Part shown: piece by piece, positions 54,201 to 61,496 of the stretch
Numbering within the stretch: position 1 is the first letter of the stretch
How the letters are laid out: each line of letters starts with the position of its first letter
Source: Deltaproteobacteria bacterium
GTDB lineage: Bacteria; Myxococcota_A; Polyangia; JACPQR01
DNA: 63,384 nucleotides
NCBI GenBank assembly: GCA_016190375.1
Contig: JACPQR010000081.1
Location: forward strand, 1 to 63,384
Reading direction: 5' to 3'
Program-made: the position numbers and the translations under genes
The notes under the pieces: generated by a model
What the model saw: only the letters and a program-made list of their open reading frames with translations
The model's database searches: none
Told to the model about the DNA's origin: nothing

Positions 54201-54545
54201 CGCCGCGAAGGCCCGCTGGCCGAGAGCTTCGTGAACACGAAGGTCGCCGAGCGAAACATCCCGGGACTGCCCGTGCTCCGCCTGGTCTTCGACACCGGCG
54301 ATCGACGGATCACCGTCGAGACGCCCGATCCCGGGCGCGCAGCGACCACCGGCGACCCGGCCGACGTCGCCAAGATGGAGATCCCGTCGCTCCTGGGGAT
54401 CGGACGGACGGCGCCCTACTTCCACGATAACTCCGCCGCCACGCTCGACGACGTGCTGGACCACTACGACGGCTTCCTGGAGGGCGGGCTCCGGCTCTCG
54501 GATGCCGAACGCGCGGATCTCGTCGGCTACCTCGAGGTGCTGTAG
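51201..54545 (+). CDS. Fused surface protein: LamG-type MYXO-CTERM protein joined to a diheme cytochrome c peroxidase/MauG-like lipoprotein
   Basis: 1114 residues. A Sec signal (LASLSFVLACPGGVEA) leads an exported protein with a LamG/ConA-like domain at about 380-610. At residues 763-790 there is a MYXO-CTERM-like tail: GCASAGRP, helix VWLLVAAVALALLA and RRGR. With no stop, WIAAATVALFAC gives a second lipoprotein signal (Cys804). The rest is a diheme cytochrome: CATCH (832-836), CAECH (990-994) and PSLLGIGRTAPYFHDNSA, as in MauG/CcpA relatives. The Arg loop would be cytoplasmic with both halves exported. The stop overlaps the next lipoprotein gene by 1 nt. Confidence 0.85.
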   Translation: MESHWWVPRLGRWALASLSFVLACPGGVEAVELGRVVPMPGWGGGGFVTFDGRLAFSQGQDPLGLYVQAFRPEAAERDASGYPMLVDGVFSGRHLVDTPDPTHYYNSLATCSEDPSRTPYRCTVDGQPSEAGTYECYDLYIFHNSPSDTDGDGEPDGPDHLLLQRLHVLVVVKNPLSPRANVERVDLLEDDVPLDSRIQEWDVTMTRDGRLLVFGAGEVKYSLLSESAPACAAEGWSAPRSLAEMHDDPAAARYPLAHQPLTDASGLPLRSVEGAYSWVFPDGDNVMMQAYRPRCQEPGSYSWRTAASVIGRSTRWTMQNADGDLNSVRGSDPDADPCHLVFFLSSPALFALPGIPATPGAEVWALFVGTGLYTELALDDSLDPDSLAHYHMNELVRDGEYHLDYIADASGNLHTAHRGSGALVHEFNLGPLGRALYLDGSGDGVVAEERTVTLGRGTQVGVGSAPSPGSDRGMTVGLWAQPHDSPSCEAPLARMEDAFSIGLDPDRKIHAVVAPATGERWESGPVGPPLPIGRHTPVMVAYDAVTGAIELRMLGELVATGMAGPGPLPSSAPLEIGGAGTCGEGMTGLVDEVMVLGRVASAEEACMRAGREPACEGSAPVVGFDLGDELPRITIADADGADDIDLQTLQVWLNGLLFEPVDRTGQPVVEGLVAPLPDGTGFLLDGNGIPIPQIEPGYRALRVTVADAQGNVTSNGMSLETPWVSTDLEPLDLVDGLPDDPIEPPAETPDGGTEPPDAESSGCASAGRPVAWTQVWLLVAAVALALLARRGRWIAAATVALFACASDPVDQTLGRGEALFRNETFEGNGRTCATCHVPEEELTLAPVSAEARFERDPAEPLFRPVDSDDGAGGSYEILTGWGLTTVNLTLPPNVEIEGDPDTRVLRVFRSVPPLVNLAETAPLQWDGRIETLEEQVWSALRDHFQMQRGPTADEIAEIVAFEVGSVLEAPAVLEGPAERGAVLFAGNARCAECHAGPLLHRREGPLAESFVNTKVAERNIPGLPVLRLVFDTGDRRITVETPDPGRAATTGDPADVAKMEIPSLLGIGRTAPYFHDNSAATLDDVLDHYDGFLEGGLRLSDAERADLVGYLEVL

Positions 54546-55672
54546 TGCGCCCAGCCGCGTGCATCGTCGTCGTCGCCGCCACGCTGGCGGCTTGCGTCCA
54601 GGCTCCGGTGGCCGGCGGCACCGACCCCGACCTCGGGCCGATCGATGCGACTCTCACGGACGAGGAGCTCGGCGCCTGGCCGGGGACCGGCGCCGAGGAC
54701 GGACGGGTCGTCACGATCCAGAACGGCTTCTTCGATGGTCAGCCCGCCGCCGCGTGGTCCTTCGGGCCGGCTCCACGCGACACCGCCGACTCGTTCTGGT
54801 TCTGCCGCCGGGACGACGAGAGCTGCCCACTCGATGCGTCCAGGCGCATCGACTGGGATCGAACCGTCGGCCTGCCGCTCGTGAGCCGCCTGCCCGGTCA
54901 GGATGGGTACTCGCCCTACTGGCAGCTCTGGGTCGTCAGGGTCGCTGCCGACTACGTGCCGAACAGCATCAAGACCGCGGACACCCTGCACGCGACTGCG
55001 AGCCTCGGCGAGGTCGCCGTCGAGCCGCTCGTCGCATACTTCCCGAGCCCCGAAGGGGAGCCCGAGCGGCCCGAGGAGGTCGTGGTCCACTTCCCGCTCG
55101 TGCTCGGCGGGACTCGCCTCGAAGGAAACGGAGCTCCGCTCGTCGCCGATCCGCGCCGCACGTCCATGTTCATGGAGACCCGGCAAGCGTGGCACGAGGG
55201 TCTTCTGGTCAACCTGATCGACTTCTCGCGCTCGGAGGGGGTCTTCCCCGAGGCCGATGATTCCGAGTCGAGGTCGCTGATGCCCTTCGCCGAGGTCTTC
55301 GAGCTCCTGCGGGCCTGCGACGAGCCGGACTGCGACACGTTCGCGGTGTCCGAGCCCAGACTGGGCCGGGACCTGACCGGCGACGGCGACCAGCACGACA
55401 CCAACGACGTCTTCGCGGCCCTCCCGTGCGACGTCGCGGCATCTGCGGACAGCCCCTACTCGCCCCTCCGGCGCGTGCGTCAGGTCGAGGTCGATCCGCG
55501 GCTGAGCCTGATCGACCGCTCGCGCGACGACGCCTCGAGCGACGTCCGCTCCGTCGTCGAGCTCGACGAGGCCCTGGGCTCCTCGGCCGGCCGGGGGCTT
55601 TTGACCCTCCTCGAGGACCTCCCCGCGCAGGTCTGTCAGGATCACGTTCCGTTTCCGTGCCGTTCGGAGTGA
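54545..55672 (+). CDS. Lipoprotein, probable partner of the upstream cytochrome
   Basis: 375 residues from a GTG sharing one base with the upstream stop. The signal VRPAACIVVVAATLAAC has lipobox LAAC. The mature part is acidic and soluble, with several Cys (WFCRRDDESC, LLRACDEPDC, LPCDVAA, QVCQDHVPFPC). No known family and no heme motif. The tight overlap suggests it is made with the cytochrome fusion protein and may work with it at the membrane or cell surface. Confidence 0.8.
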   Translation: MRPAACIVVVAATLAACVQAPVAGGTDPDLGPIDATLTDEELGAWPGTGAEDGRVVTIQNGFFDGQPAAAWSFGPAPRDTADSFWFCRRDDESCPLDASRRIDWDRTVGLPLVSRLPGQDGYSPYWQLWVVRVAADYVPNSIKTADTLHATASLGEVAVEPLVAYFPSPEGEPERPEEVVVHFPLVLGGTRLEGNGAPLVADPRRTSMFMETRQAWHEGLLVNLIDFSRSEGVFPEADDSESRSLMPFAEVFELLRACDEPDCDTFAVSEPRLGRDLTGDGDQHDTNDVFAALPCDVAASADSPYSPLRRVRQVEVDPRLSLIDRSRDDASSDVRSVVELDEALGSSAGRGLLTLLEDLPAQVCQDHVPFPCRSE

Positions 55673-55675
55673 GAC

Positions 55676-56190
55676 CTACTCGGCGCACATCGCGATCCAG
55701 ATAGCGGCGTCTTCGGCCATCTTCGCCGTCTTGTCCCAGTCGGGGTGGCGCAGGATGAGATGCCCATCGGACAGGAGCGTGTGCTTCCAGTTGCGCCGCG
55801 GCGTGCCGGGCCTAGCACTACTGCATGAACCCGGCGCCGTCGCGAGGGCGCGGCTGCCGAGTGAAGCCGCGAGCGCGCCCGGAGCGCCCGCGGATGGGCT
55901 CCCGTGGCGGCGGAGCGTAGCGGAGCCGGGGCCCACGGGACTGTGGCAGAGCCACGCCGCACAAGGGCGCGAGGACGTAAGCCGCGGATTCGCCGGCAGC
56001 CGCGGCCGCAGCAGGCGGCGGGTTCATGCAGTAGTGCTAAGCAGCCGCTCCTCGACGAGATGCTCGCCGTGAGCGGCCAGGAGCTCGCGCAGGCCCTCGA
56101 TACGTGTGATGCGTCCGTGCCCCTGGGCGCGCTTGAAGATGATCGCGACGTTGTTCTTGCGGGTCGTGGGCGCCTCGAACCGGCCCCAGG
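55676..56190 (-). pseudogene. Unidentified gene interrupted by a MITE
   Basis: Upstream part: TTRKNNVAIIFKRAQGHGRI and IEGLRELLAAHGEHLVEERLL. Downstream part: RPGTPRRNWKHTLLSDGHLI and LRHPDWDKTAKMAEDAAIWI, ending MCAE. The 225-bp element between them introduces a stop. Removing it with one TA copy joins CTT-AGG-CCC in frame and gives about 90 continuous residues. The N terminus is missing beyond about 56190, where a repeat copy begins. I do not recognise the family. Confidence 0.7.
55813..56039. mobile_element. MITE with TA target duplication
   Basis: The ends TAGCACTACTGCATGAACCC (55813) and its reverse complement (ending 56039) match for 21 nt including the TA. A second matched block GCGGCTGCCG lies about 25 nt further in on each side. 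The interior has no transposase. TA at both borders suggests an IS630/Tc1-mariner-type mobiliser. It sits inside a gene. Confidence 0.85.
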
Positions 56191-56200
56191 ACACTGGGGG

Positions 56201-56251
56201 GTGCCTGCAGTTGACGTAACGCTCGATCCACGAAACAGCAGAGCTGCTGGA
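56201..56251 (+). repeat. Interspersed repeat, copy C (right part)
   Basis: 51 nt from GTGCCTGCAG to GCTGCTGGA, 49 identical to copy B. The left half found in copies A and B is replaced by remnant-gene sequence. It lies between the MITE-split gene and the small gene at 56421. Confidence 0.8.
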
Positions 56252-56420
56252 GCAGAGGAGGTAGACGACCGGCCGCAGCCGCACGCCGGCCATCGTGCGC
56301 CGCGTGCGTCCCACTCGCAACGTTCTCGGCGAGTCGCGCTCCACCGGATACCAGCGCTCGGCAGGTGGATCGCTCGCCGATCACGACGACACGGCGGTAG
56401 CCCATGCTACGATGCGCCTC

Positions 56421-56642
56421 GTGGCTCGTCGAAGGAAGGTCCCTGCCGACGCCGCCGAGCGCCTCCTGGAATGTGGCGCGATTTCCGACCTGACCTGGCA
56501 GCTGACCGTTGCCGCATGGCGCGCTCGGTTCGGTCTGACCGACCGCGAGATCTACGAGCGCGCGGCGAGAGCCACTCTGCTCAACAACCCGTGGCGACCA
56601 CAGCGGCGTCGCGGTCGCCGCAAGCCGTCGCCGTCGGTGTGA
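56421..56642 (+). CDS. Small basic protein, probable partner of the nucleotidyltransferase
   Basis: 73 residues: VARRRKVPADAAERLLECGAISDLTWQLTVAAWRARFGLTDREIYERAARATLLNNPW with a basic tail. Helical; I do not recognise the family. I chose GTG at 56421, 7 nt after TGCTACGAT, over the ATG at 56412, which lies inside that promoter motif. It ends 1 nt before the nucleotidyltransferase gene. The two-gene unit of small protein plus transferase resembles AbiE- or MNT-type toxin-antitoxin arrangements, but a regulator role is inference. Confidence 0.65.
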   Translation: MARRRKVPADAAERLLECGAISDLTWQLTVAAWRARFGLTDREIYERAARATLLNNPWRPQRRRGRRKPSPSV

Positions 56643-56643
56643 A

Positions 56644-57222
56644 GTGACCGTCCCCCTCCTCGCGGCCCTTCGCGCGGCGCATTCCGCGCTGGAAGCGGAG
56701 GCCGTGCCTCACGCGATTGCCGGTGGGCTTGCCGTCAACGTCTGGGGAAGGCCTCGGGAGACCGTCGATGTGGACCTTGCGCTGGCAGTCAGCTCGATCG
56801 ACGAGCTCACGTCGCTGGTGATGCGCATTCAGCCGCGCGGGTTTCTGACGCTCGATCCCCGACCGCTCGTCTTCTCACGCGCATGGGTCGGCCGACTCGC
56901 TCTCGACCCGGACATCGCCCGCGGCCTTGGCCGGCCGATCACGGTGGACCTCGTGCGTCCAGCCGGCCGCGGAGGCGATGCGTGGAGTCGTGCGCTGCTC
57001 GATCGCGCTCCGGAGGTCGAGGTGTTCGGCGAGACGCTGCGCGTCGTCGCGCCCGAGGACCTCGTCTTGTTCAAGCTGCTCGTCCGCGAGGATCGGGGCT
57101 ACGACCTCGAGGACGCCCGGTCTGTGATCGATCGCGTAGGGCGATCTCTCGACTCGCGATACCTCGTTTCGACGGCGCTGCGGCTCGGAGTGCGCGGGAG
57201 GCTCCGGAAGCTAGGCATCTGA
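56644..57222 (+). CDS. AbiEii/MNT-like nucleotidyltransferase
   Basis: 192 residues from a GTG. The nucleotidyltransferase core reads HAIAGGLAVNVWGRPRETVDVDLALAV, with the GG motif and DxD metal-binding pair, then ITVDLVRPAG with a third Asp. ETLRVVAPEDLVLFKLLVREDRGYDLEDARSVI matches the C-terminal part of AbiEii-type and related proteins. Such enzymes act as toxins on tRNA or as partners in phage-abortive systems, but many have no proven role. It is probably co-expressed with the small gene just upstream. Confidence 0.8.
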   Translation: MTVPLLAALRAAHSALEAEAVPHAIAGGLAVNVWGRPRETVDVDLALAVSSIDELTSLVMRIQPRGFLTLDPRPLVFSRAWVGRLALDPDIARGLGRPITVDLVRPAGRGGDAWSRALLDRAPEVEVFGETLRVVAPEDLVLFKLLVREDRGYDLEDARSVIDRVGRSLDSRYLVSTALRLGVRGRLRKLGI

Positions 57223-57252
57223 CGCACCCCGTCCTGGTTCGGCTGAGAGGGG

Positions 57253-57963
57253 CTAGGAGCGACCGGCCGCGGCCGGCGTCGCGAGCAGGCGCGCGATCTC
57301 GCGCTCGGTGAGGCCCAGCAGCTTGCGCCACTGGCGCGCCAGCATGCGGTCTTCGCTGCGCGACCAGATCGTCACACCGTCGTCGTGGGCGTGCTCGTCG
57401 GCGGACAGATGGCCGTAAAGATAGCCGTTGCGTGTGTCGATGACGTAGGCGTCGAGGTAGCTCTCGGCGCGCGCGTCGAGGAACGGCACGAACAGCGCCG
57501 GCAGCACGAGCACGTCGAGCGCGATCAGGCCGTTCGCGGTCCGTTCGGTGCGGTAGCCGTAGTCGAAGACGACGAGCAGGTCGCAGCGCGCGCGGGCCGC
57601 GAGGAGGCGCAGCCGCTCCAGGCTGACCTCGCGCGGCGGGTCGCTCGACCAGCGGGGCGCCTCCTCGAAGCGGCGCCGCCCGGTGACGAGCAGGGTCGGT
57701 ATCCGGTACACGCGAGAGACGCCCGGCACGCGGCGCAAGCGAGCATCGATCTGGTCCTGGTGGGCGGGGTCGAGGGTGTAGTAGGCGACCTGCGTGGGGG
57801 TCGAGAGCTGCGGGTGCGCCTCGAACGCGGCGCGGATGTCGCCGTCGTCGATCTGGCGCGCGTCATCGACGTCGAAGCGAGCCGAGGGCCGGAAGACGGT
57901 GGCGCCGCAGCCGAGCAGCGAGAGGAACGAGAGCGGGGCGAGAGGCAAGGCCGGACGAAGCAT
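57253..57963 (-). CDS. Lipoprotein of unknown function
   Basis: 236 residues from an ATG with GGAGG. The signal PLAPLSFLSLLGC ends in lipobox SLLGC. The mature chain is alpha/beta: TQVAYYTLDPAHQDQIDARLRRVPGVSRVYRIPTLL, then RCDLLVVFDYGYRTERTANGLIALDVLVLPALFVPFLDARAESYLDAYVID. This resembles lipoproteins that handle or assemble surface components. No named family is certain. It converges on the nucleotidyltransferase gene with 30 bp between. Confidence 0.8.
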   Translation of the reverse strand: MLRPALPLAPLSFLSLLGCGATVFRPSARFDVDDARQIDDGDIRAAFEAHPQLSTPTQVAYYTLDPAHQDQIDARLRRVPGVSRVYRIPTLLVTGRRRFEEAPRWSSDPPREVSLERLRLLAARARCDLLVVFDYGYRTERTANGLIALDVLVLPALFVPFLDARAESYLDAYVIDTRNGYLYGHLSADEHAHDDGVTIWSRSEDRMLARQWRKLLGLTEREIARLLATPAAAGRS

Positions 57964-58151
57964 GCGCACCTCCATCGCCGTGAGGAACGGGCCGCCGGGC
58001 GAGCCCTTACAGGGCAGGGGCCAGGCGTCGGGCCAGCCCGACCCTCGCGTCACCGCCACGCGCGGTCCGTTTCGACGCGTGTTTTCTCGGGTGACTCGGG
58101 CACGGTGTGCTGGATGAAGGAAGTCGTTCGAGAAGTACGGCCTCGAGTAGG

Positions 58152-58901
58152 CTACCTCCCGCGACGTCGAGGTGGCGCCTTCGCCGGGCCCCCGCGAGTC
58201 GTCTCCGTCGGGTGCGGAATGCCAATCGCGGGTACGGCGCGGGCTTGCTGTCGACCGCCATCGGAGGTGAACCCGTGTCCGTTGAAGGCGTCCCCGACGA
58301 TGGCGGCCGGATCCGTGCGCGCGTCGAGGGCGTTGCCCTCGGGAACGACCGTCTCGATCAGAAATGCGCCCGGGCCGAGGCTCAGCCGCGCCTGCTCCGG
58401 GTGTGCCATGGGCAGCCCATTCGCGCCCACGGTCCACCGGAAGACTCGCACGGTGTCACGGGCCTCGTTGCGCCACTGACACTCCCAGGCGCCCGGGGTC
58501 ATCGTGATGTTCCGATCGTACTCGTGGGCACGGTTCGTCTCGGTTCCTCGCGCCCTCATGATGAACATCTGGTTCGCCGTGAACGTGAGCGGGAGCTCCA
58601 GCACGTACTGGCGGAAGAGGAAGCGCTCGGTGAGCGCCCGCGGGTTGTCGCCATTGGGGTTCGGGTAGATCCACTCGGCCAGCGAAGCCTCGGCCGAGTT
58701 GTGGACATCGACCTCGTCCGTCGTCGTCCAGCCGCTATTCGACGTGCTCCTCTGGATGCGGAGCTCGACGGGCTGAGCGTCCCTCGTACACCGGAGGAAA
58801 GACCCGCGGGTCGCGTCCCCTTCTCCTCCCCAGTGGGGTGCGGCATTGACCACGAGATACATGCGATTGAAGCCGTCGTATCGAGCGTTCCGACCGGGCA
58901 T
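58152..58901 (-). CDS. Downstream half of a possible split protein, unknown function
   Basis: 249 residues beginning MPGRNARYDGFNRMYLVVNA. It is strand-rich and has no signal peptide of its own. The 4 codons before its ATG are in frame with the upstream gene's TAG (LRT before MPGRN), so it reads as a direct continuation of that chain. Either it is a separate cytoplasmic product with weak initiation, or one gene of about 430 residues is interrupted by an amber codon. The C terminus (ARAVPAIGIPHPTETTRG, then a basic tail) may extend past the real end. Confidence 0.5.
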   Translation of the reverse strand: MPGRNARYDGFNRMYLVVNAAPHWGGEGDATRGSFLRCTRDAQPVELRIQRSTSNSGWTTTDEVDVHNSAEASLAEWIYPNPNGDNPRALTERFLFRQYVLELPLTFTANQMFIMRARGTETNRAHEYDRNITMTPGAWECQWRNEARDTVRVFRWTVGANGLPMAHPEQARLSLGPGAFLIETVVPEGNALDARTDPAAIVGDAFNGHGFTSDGGRQQARAVPAIGIPHPTETTRGGPAKAPPRRRGR

Positions 58902-58910
58902 GGTTCGCAG

Positions 58911-59459
58911 CTACAACACCGTGCTCAGGATCTCCGAGTTTCGATCGACGTATGGCCGCGGGTAGTAGGGACGGTTGTTGTTCCCCACATCGACCGTCGG
59001 TGCGTCACGAATCGTGATCGTGTCCGTGTCGACGACGGTCTCGGCGTCGGTTGAGCCATTGATGAAAGTCCACTCGACCGTGAGCTGGCCACGCGCCCCC
59101 AGCATTTGCTCACGCGAGGTCCGGCAGTCGTTGACGTAGAGATCGGGCACCGGGTTCTCGCCAGCAATCGCACCGGCACGGAGGATCGACTGGCAACTGG
59201 CGCGACCCAGAACGTTGTTGCCCTGCTTGACCACGTACTTGAGGACACTGCGGTCCGGGATCTCGCCGTAGACGCCGAAGCGGGCACGCAGCTGCCAGAA
59301 CGTCTTGTACTGGTCGTCCACATTCTGGGTCCGCGTGTCGAGGTTGTAGAAGGTATGGGCCTGATCGACGACGACCCCACCCGTCTGGGCGCGTCCGAGA
59401 GTGGGCAACCCCATCATTGCGAGCGTCAGCAAGACCAGTCTTGATTTCATGGGTGCCAT
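58911..59459 (-). CDS. Exported protein, unknown function (possible first half of a split gene)
   Basis: 182 residues. The signal SRLVLLTLAMMGLPTLGRAQ is followed by TGGVVVDQAHTFYNLDTRTQNV and beta-rich sequence with one Cys pair (ASCQSI, NDCRTS). It ends PYVDRNSEILSTVL-TAG. The sequence continues in the same frame into the next open frame with similar composition. No family recognised. The ATG at 59450 is an equally good start; no ribosome site is visible. Confidence 0.65.
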   Translation of the reverse strand: MAPMKSRLVLLTLAMMGLPTLGRAQTGGVVVDQAHTFYNLDTRTQNVDDQYKTFWQLRARFGVYGEIPDRSVLKYVVKQGNNVLGRASCQSILRAGAIAGENPVPDLYVNDCRTSREQMLGARGQLTVEWTFINGSTDAETVVDTDTITIRDAPTVDVGNNNRPYYPRPYVDRNSEILSTVL

Positions 59460-59492
59460 GGTTGATGGCCACCGCGGCGACCCCGCTGGAAT

Positions 59493-60332
59493 TCATGGCG
59501 CGAATTTCGGCCCTCGTGCCGCCGCCCTGCGCGCGCTGCGCAGCGCCCCGGACGCGGCGGCGCCTGCCGGCGCGTCCGTGGCGCGGGCGGTCGGGCCGAC
59601 GATCGCGGCGAGGGCGACCTCGGCCGCCAGCTCCAGGCGGATGCGCCAGGAGCTGCCCTTGAGGAACAGGCGCACGTGGGCGTCTCGCGCGCCGCGGGCG
59701 CGCAGCGTTCGCGAGATCTTCCTTGCCGCTCGCTCGGCCGCGTGGTGGGCGGGGGTGTCGATCAGGCCGCGGCGGCGCGCGCGCTCTCGGGCGGCGGCGG
59801 CCTGCAGCGCGCGGACGGAGTAGCCGGTGAGAGGCTTGCCTTCGATCTCGGCGTTTCGGTCGACGAGCTCGGCGGGCTTCTGACCTGCTGCCACCGCGTA
59901 GGAGATGATCGCCCAGGCCTTCGAGACGCCCAGGGTGCGTGCCTGCGCCGGGCTGTACTCGACCGAGATGCGAATGAGCTGGGTCGCCCAGAAACGGCTC
60001 ATCACCCCATGGGCCTCGAGGAGCTGGCCGAAGCTCGAGAAGCCGAGCGCACCATAGACGTTCCTGTCCGAAAGCTCCCGCAGCCTCTGCCCGATCCGGT
60101 AGAAGTCGAGGCCGATACGGTCCTCGATGCCGTGGATCTGGCCCAGAATCCCCCTCGCCCAGGCCGCGAGCGCGGTGGGAGCAGACGGGCGGGCCGGGAT
60201 CGGGTCGGGCAGCCGCGCGTCAGGGCCGGCGGCGATGTCAACACGCCGATCACCTCGGCGGTCGGGACGACCCGGCGGGACGCGAGCGGGTCCCGGCTTC
60301 GGGCTTCTTGCGGGGAGGGCGCGGGGACGCAT
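59493..60332 (-). CDS. Hypothetical protein, possibly DNA-binding
   Basis: 279 residues. A basic Pro/Ala/Arg N terminus precedes a helical core: GLDFYRIGQRLRELSDRNVYGALGFSSFGQLLEAHGVMSRFWATQLI, then ARTLGVSKAWAIISYAVAAGQKPAELVDRN. This pattern (a Tyr-x-x-Gly helix, a GF-SF turn, an LGVSKAW helix) is one I have seen in uncharacterised myxobacterial proteins and suggests DNA or nucleoid association. The C terminus is Arg/Ala-rich. The ATG follows TTACAT by 7 nt. Function remains unassigned. Confidence 0.6.
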   Translation of the reverse strand: MRPRALPARSPKPGPARVPPGRPDRRGDRRVDIAAGPDARLPDPIPARPSAPTALAAWARGILGQIHGIEDRIGLDFYRIGQRLRELSDRNVYGALGFSSFGQLLEAHGVMSRFWATQLIRISVEYSPAQARTLGVSKAWAIISYAVAAGQKPAELVDRNAEIEGKPLTGYSVRALQAAAARERARRRGLIDTPAHHAAERAARKISRTLRARGARDAHVRLFLKGSSWRIRLELAAEVALAAIVGPTARATDAPAGAAASGALRSARRAAARGPKFAP

Positions 60333-60400
60333 GCCCGAGATGTAAACACGGGCGGGCAGGCAGGGCCAGTTTGCGGGGACCGCGCCCCTGCGCGGCCGCG

Positions 60401-60460
60401 CGATTGAGACTTGCCGATTGAGACTTGCCGCCCCTGCCCGGCTGCGCGATCGAGACTTGC
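60401..60460 (+). repeat. Short direct repeats CGATTGAGACTTGC
   Basis: Three copies of the 14-mer CGATYGAGACTTGC: 60401-60414, 60415-60428 and 60447-60460 (the last with one change). The second and third are separated by CGCCCCTGCCCGGCTGCG, itself similar to sequence before the first copy, so an older duplication of about 45 nt is likely. Confidence 0.75.
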
Positions 60461-60482
60461 TGGCGGGCTGGACGGGATTCGA
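60461..60482 (-). repeat. tRNA-3'-end-like direct repeat, copy 1
   Basis: The minus strand reads TCGAATCCCGT-CCAGCCC-G-CCA, fitting the end of a T arm, a 7-nt acceptor strand, a discriminator and CCA. The rest of a tRNA is absent. It matches the copy at 63003 at 20 of 22 positions. Confidence 0.45.
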
Positions 60483-60882
60483 GCTGGTCCGGGGCGATGA
60501 CCTGAAAACCAAGCGAGACGTGGCCTTCCTACCCGGCACGATCGGGGCTGACCTGTGGGATGCGAGGCCATTTGCCCTTGGTCGTTCGCGATCCCGCGCA
60601 AGGTGGAACGATCGAGCCATCGGAATCGACGACGGCCCGTAGCTCCGCGCCGCGCATCGTACGTTGCCCCTCGAACAGTCGTTGATCGTGCCGCGGATGC
60701 GGGTCGATAATCGCCCGAGGTGAAAGGTCCATCGACGGTCTCGACTTGCTCGGGTACGGCCACGGCTCGCCTCGCGGCGGCGTCGGAGACCTCCTCCATG
60801 GGCGCGGCGCTCATTCACCGCTCGCGCGGGGCCCTCGACTCCAATTGCCAGGGCGGCGCCGTTCCGGAGTGACGATCTGGCA

Positions 60883-61455
60883 ATGGGCTCTCCGCGATCG
60901 ATCTGGATGCCGCTCCTCGCCCTGCTGGCGGCTGGCTGCTCGAGGAGGTGGGTGACTCACGACTACGTCGAGATCGAGGGCTGGAAGATCGAGGCAGTTG
61001 ATGGAACGGTGCCGGTGGCTCCGAACATGGAGCGGTTGGTGGACGAGCACCCGGATCTGCGCGACGTGATCGATCTGGGCAGGCGCATCGCTGGCGGCTC
61101 CGGGCAAGGGACCCTCGATGGCGTTTACGTCGACCCGGCGCGACCGGGGACCTTCCTGGCCTACTCGGTGACGGCGAGGGCCGGGCTCTGCGCGACGTGG
61201 GAGCGCGTGGTCTCCCACAGGGAAGCGTCGCGCGACGATGTAGTCGCGCGTCGAAAGCTCGGAGGCCCGATCTGGGTCGTGATGACTCATGTCGAGAACG
61301 GTCGACCCGGGACCCTCGAATACTCGCATTGCCACGACGACGTTCTGCGCGCGGTCATGGTGACGTCACCCGCCGATCTCGCCCGCCCGGGGGGCTCGGC
61401 ACGACTCGAGCGCACCCTCGCGCGGAGCCGGTTCGAGACCGCGGCGACGCGCTGA
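60883..61455 (+). CDS. Lipoprotein of unknown function
   Basis: 190 residues. The signal SIWMPLLALLAAGC has lipobox LAAGC. The mature part opens SRRWVTHDYVEIEGWKIEAVDGTVPVAPNMERLVDEHPDLRDVIDLGR, with alternating strands and helices, and has later Cys residues in GLCATWE and SHCHDD. No family recognised. Converges with the next gene, 41 bp apart. Confidence 0.75.
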   Translation: MGSPRSIWMPLLALLAAGCSRRWVTHDYVEIEGWKIEAVDGTVPVAPNMERLVDEHPDLRDVIDLGRRIAGGSGQGTLDGVYVDPARPGTFLAYSVTARAGLCATWERVVSHREASRDDVVARRKLGGPIWVVMTHVENGRPGTLEYSHCHDDVLRAVMVTSPADLARPGGSARLERTLARSRFETAATR

Positions 61456-61496
61456 GGCCGTCGGTCTGTCGTCACGTCGACCCGCTCGGGTAGTCG

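Larger units (their letters stand above)
60333..60882. other. Gene-poor region with tandem repeats and a doubtful small frame
   Basis: It holds the tandem repeat at 60401 and a tRNA-end-like repeat at 60461. A minus-strand frame 60529-60732 (MDLSPRAIIDPHPRHDQRLF, then MRGAELRAVVDSDGSIVPPC) has somewhat protein-like sequence but no start signals and no family. It may be a gene fragment. Nothing else is supported. Confidence 0.4.
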
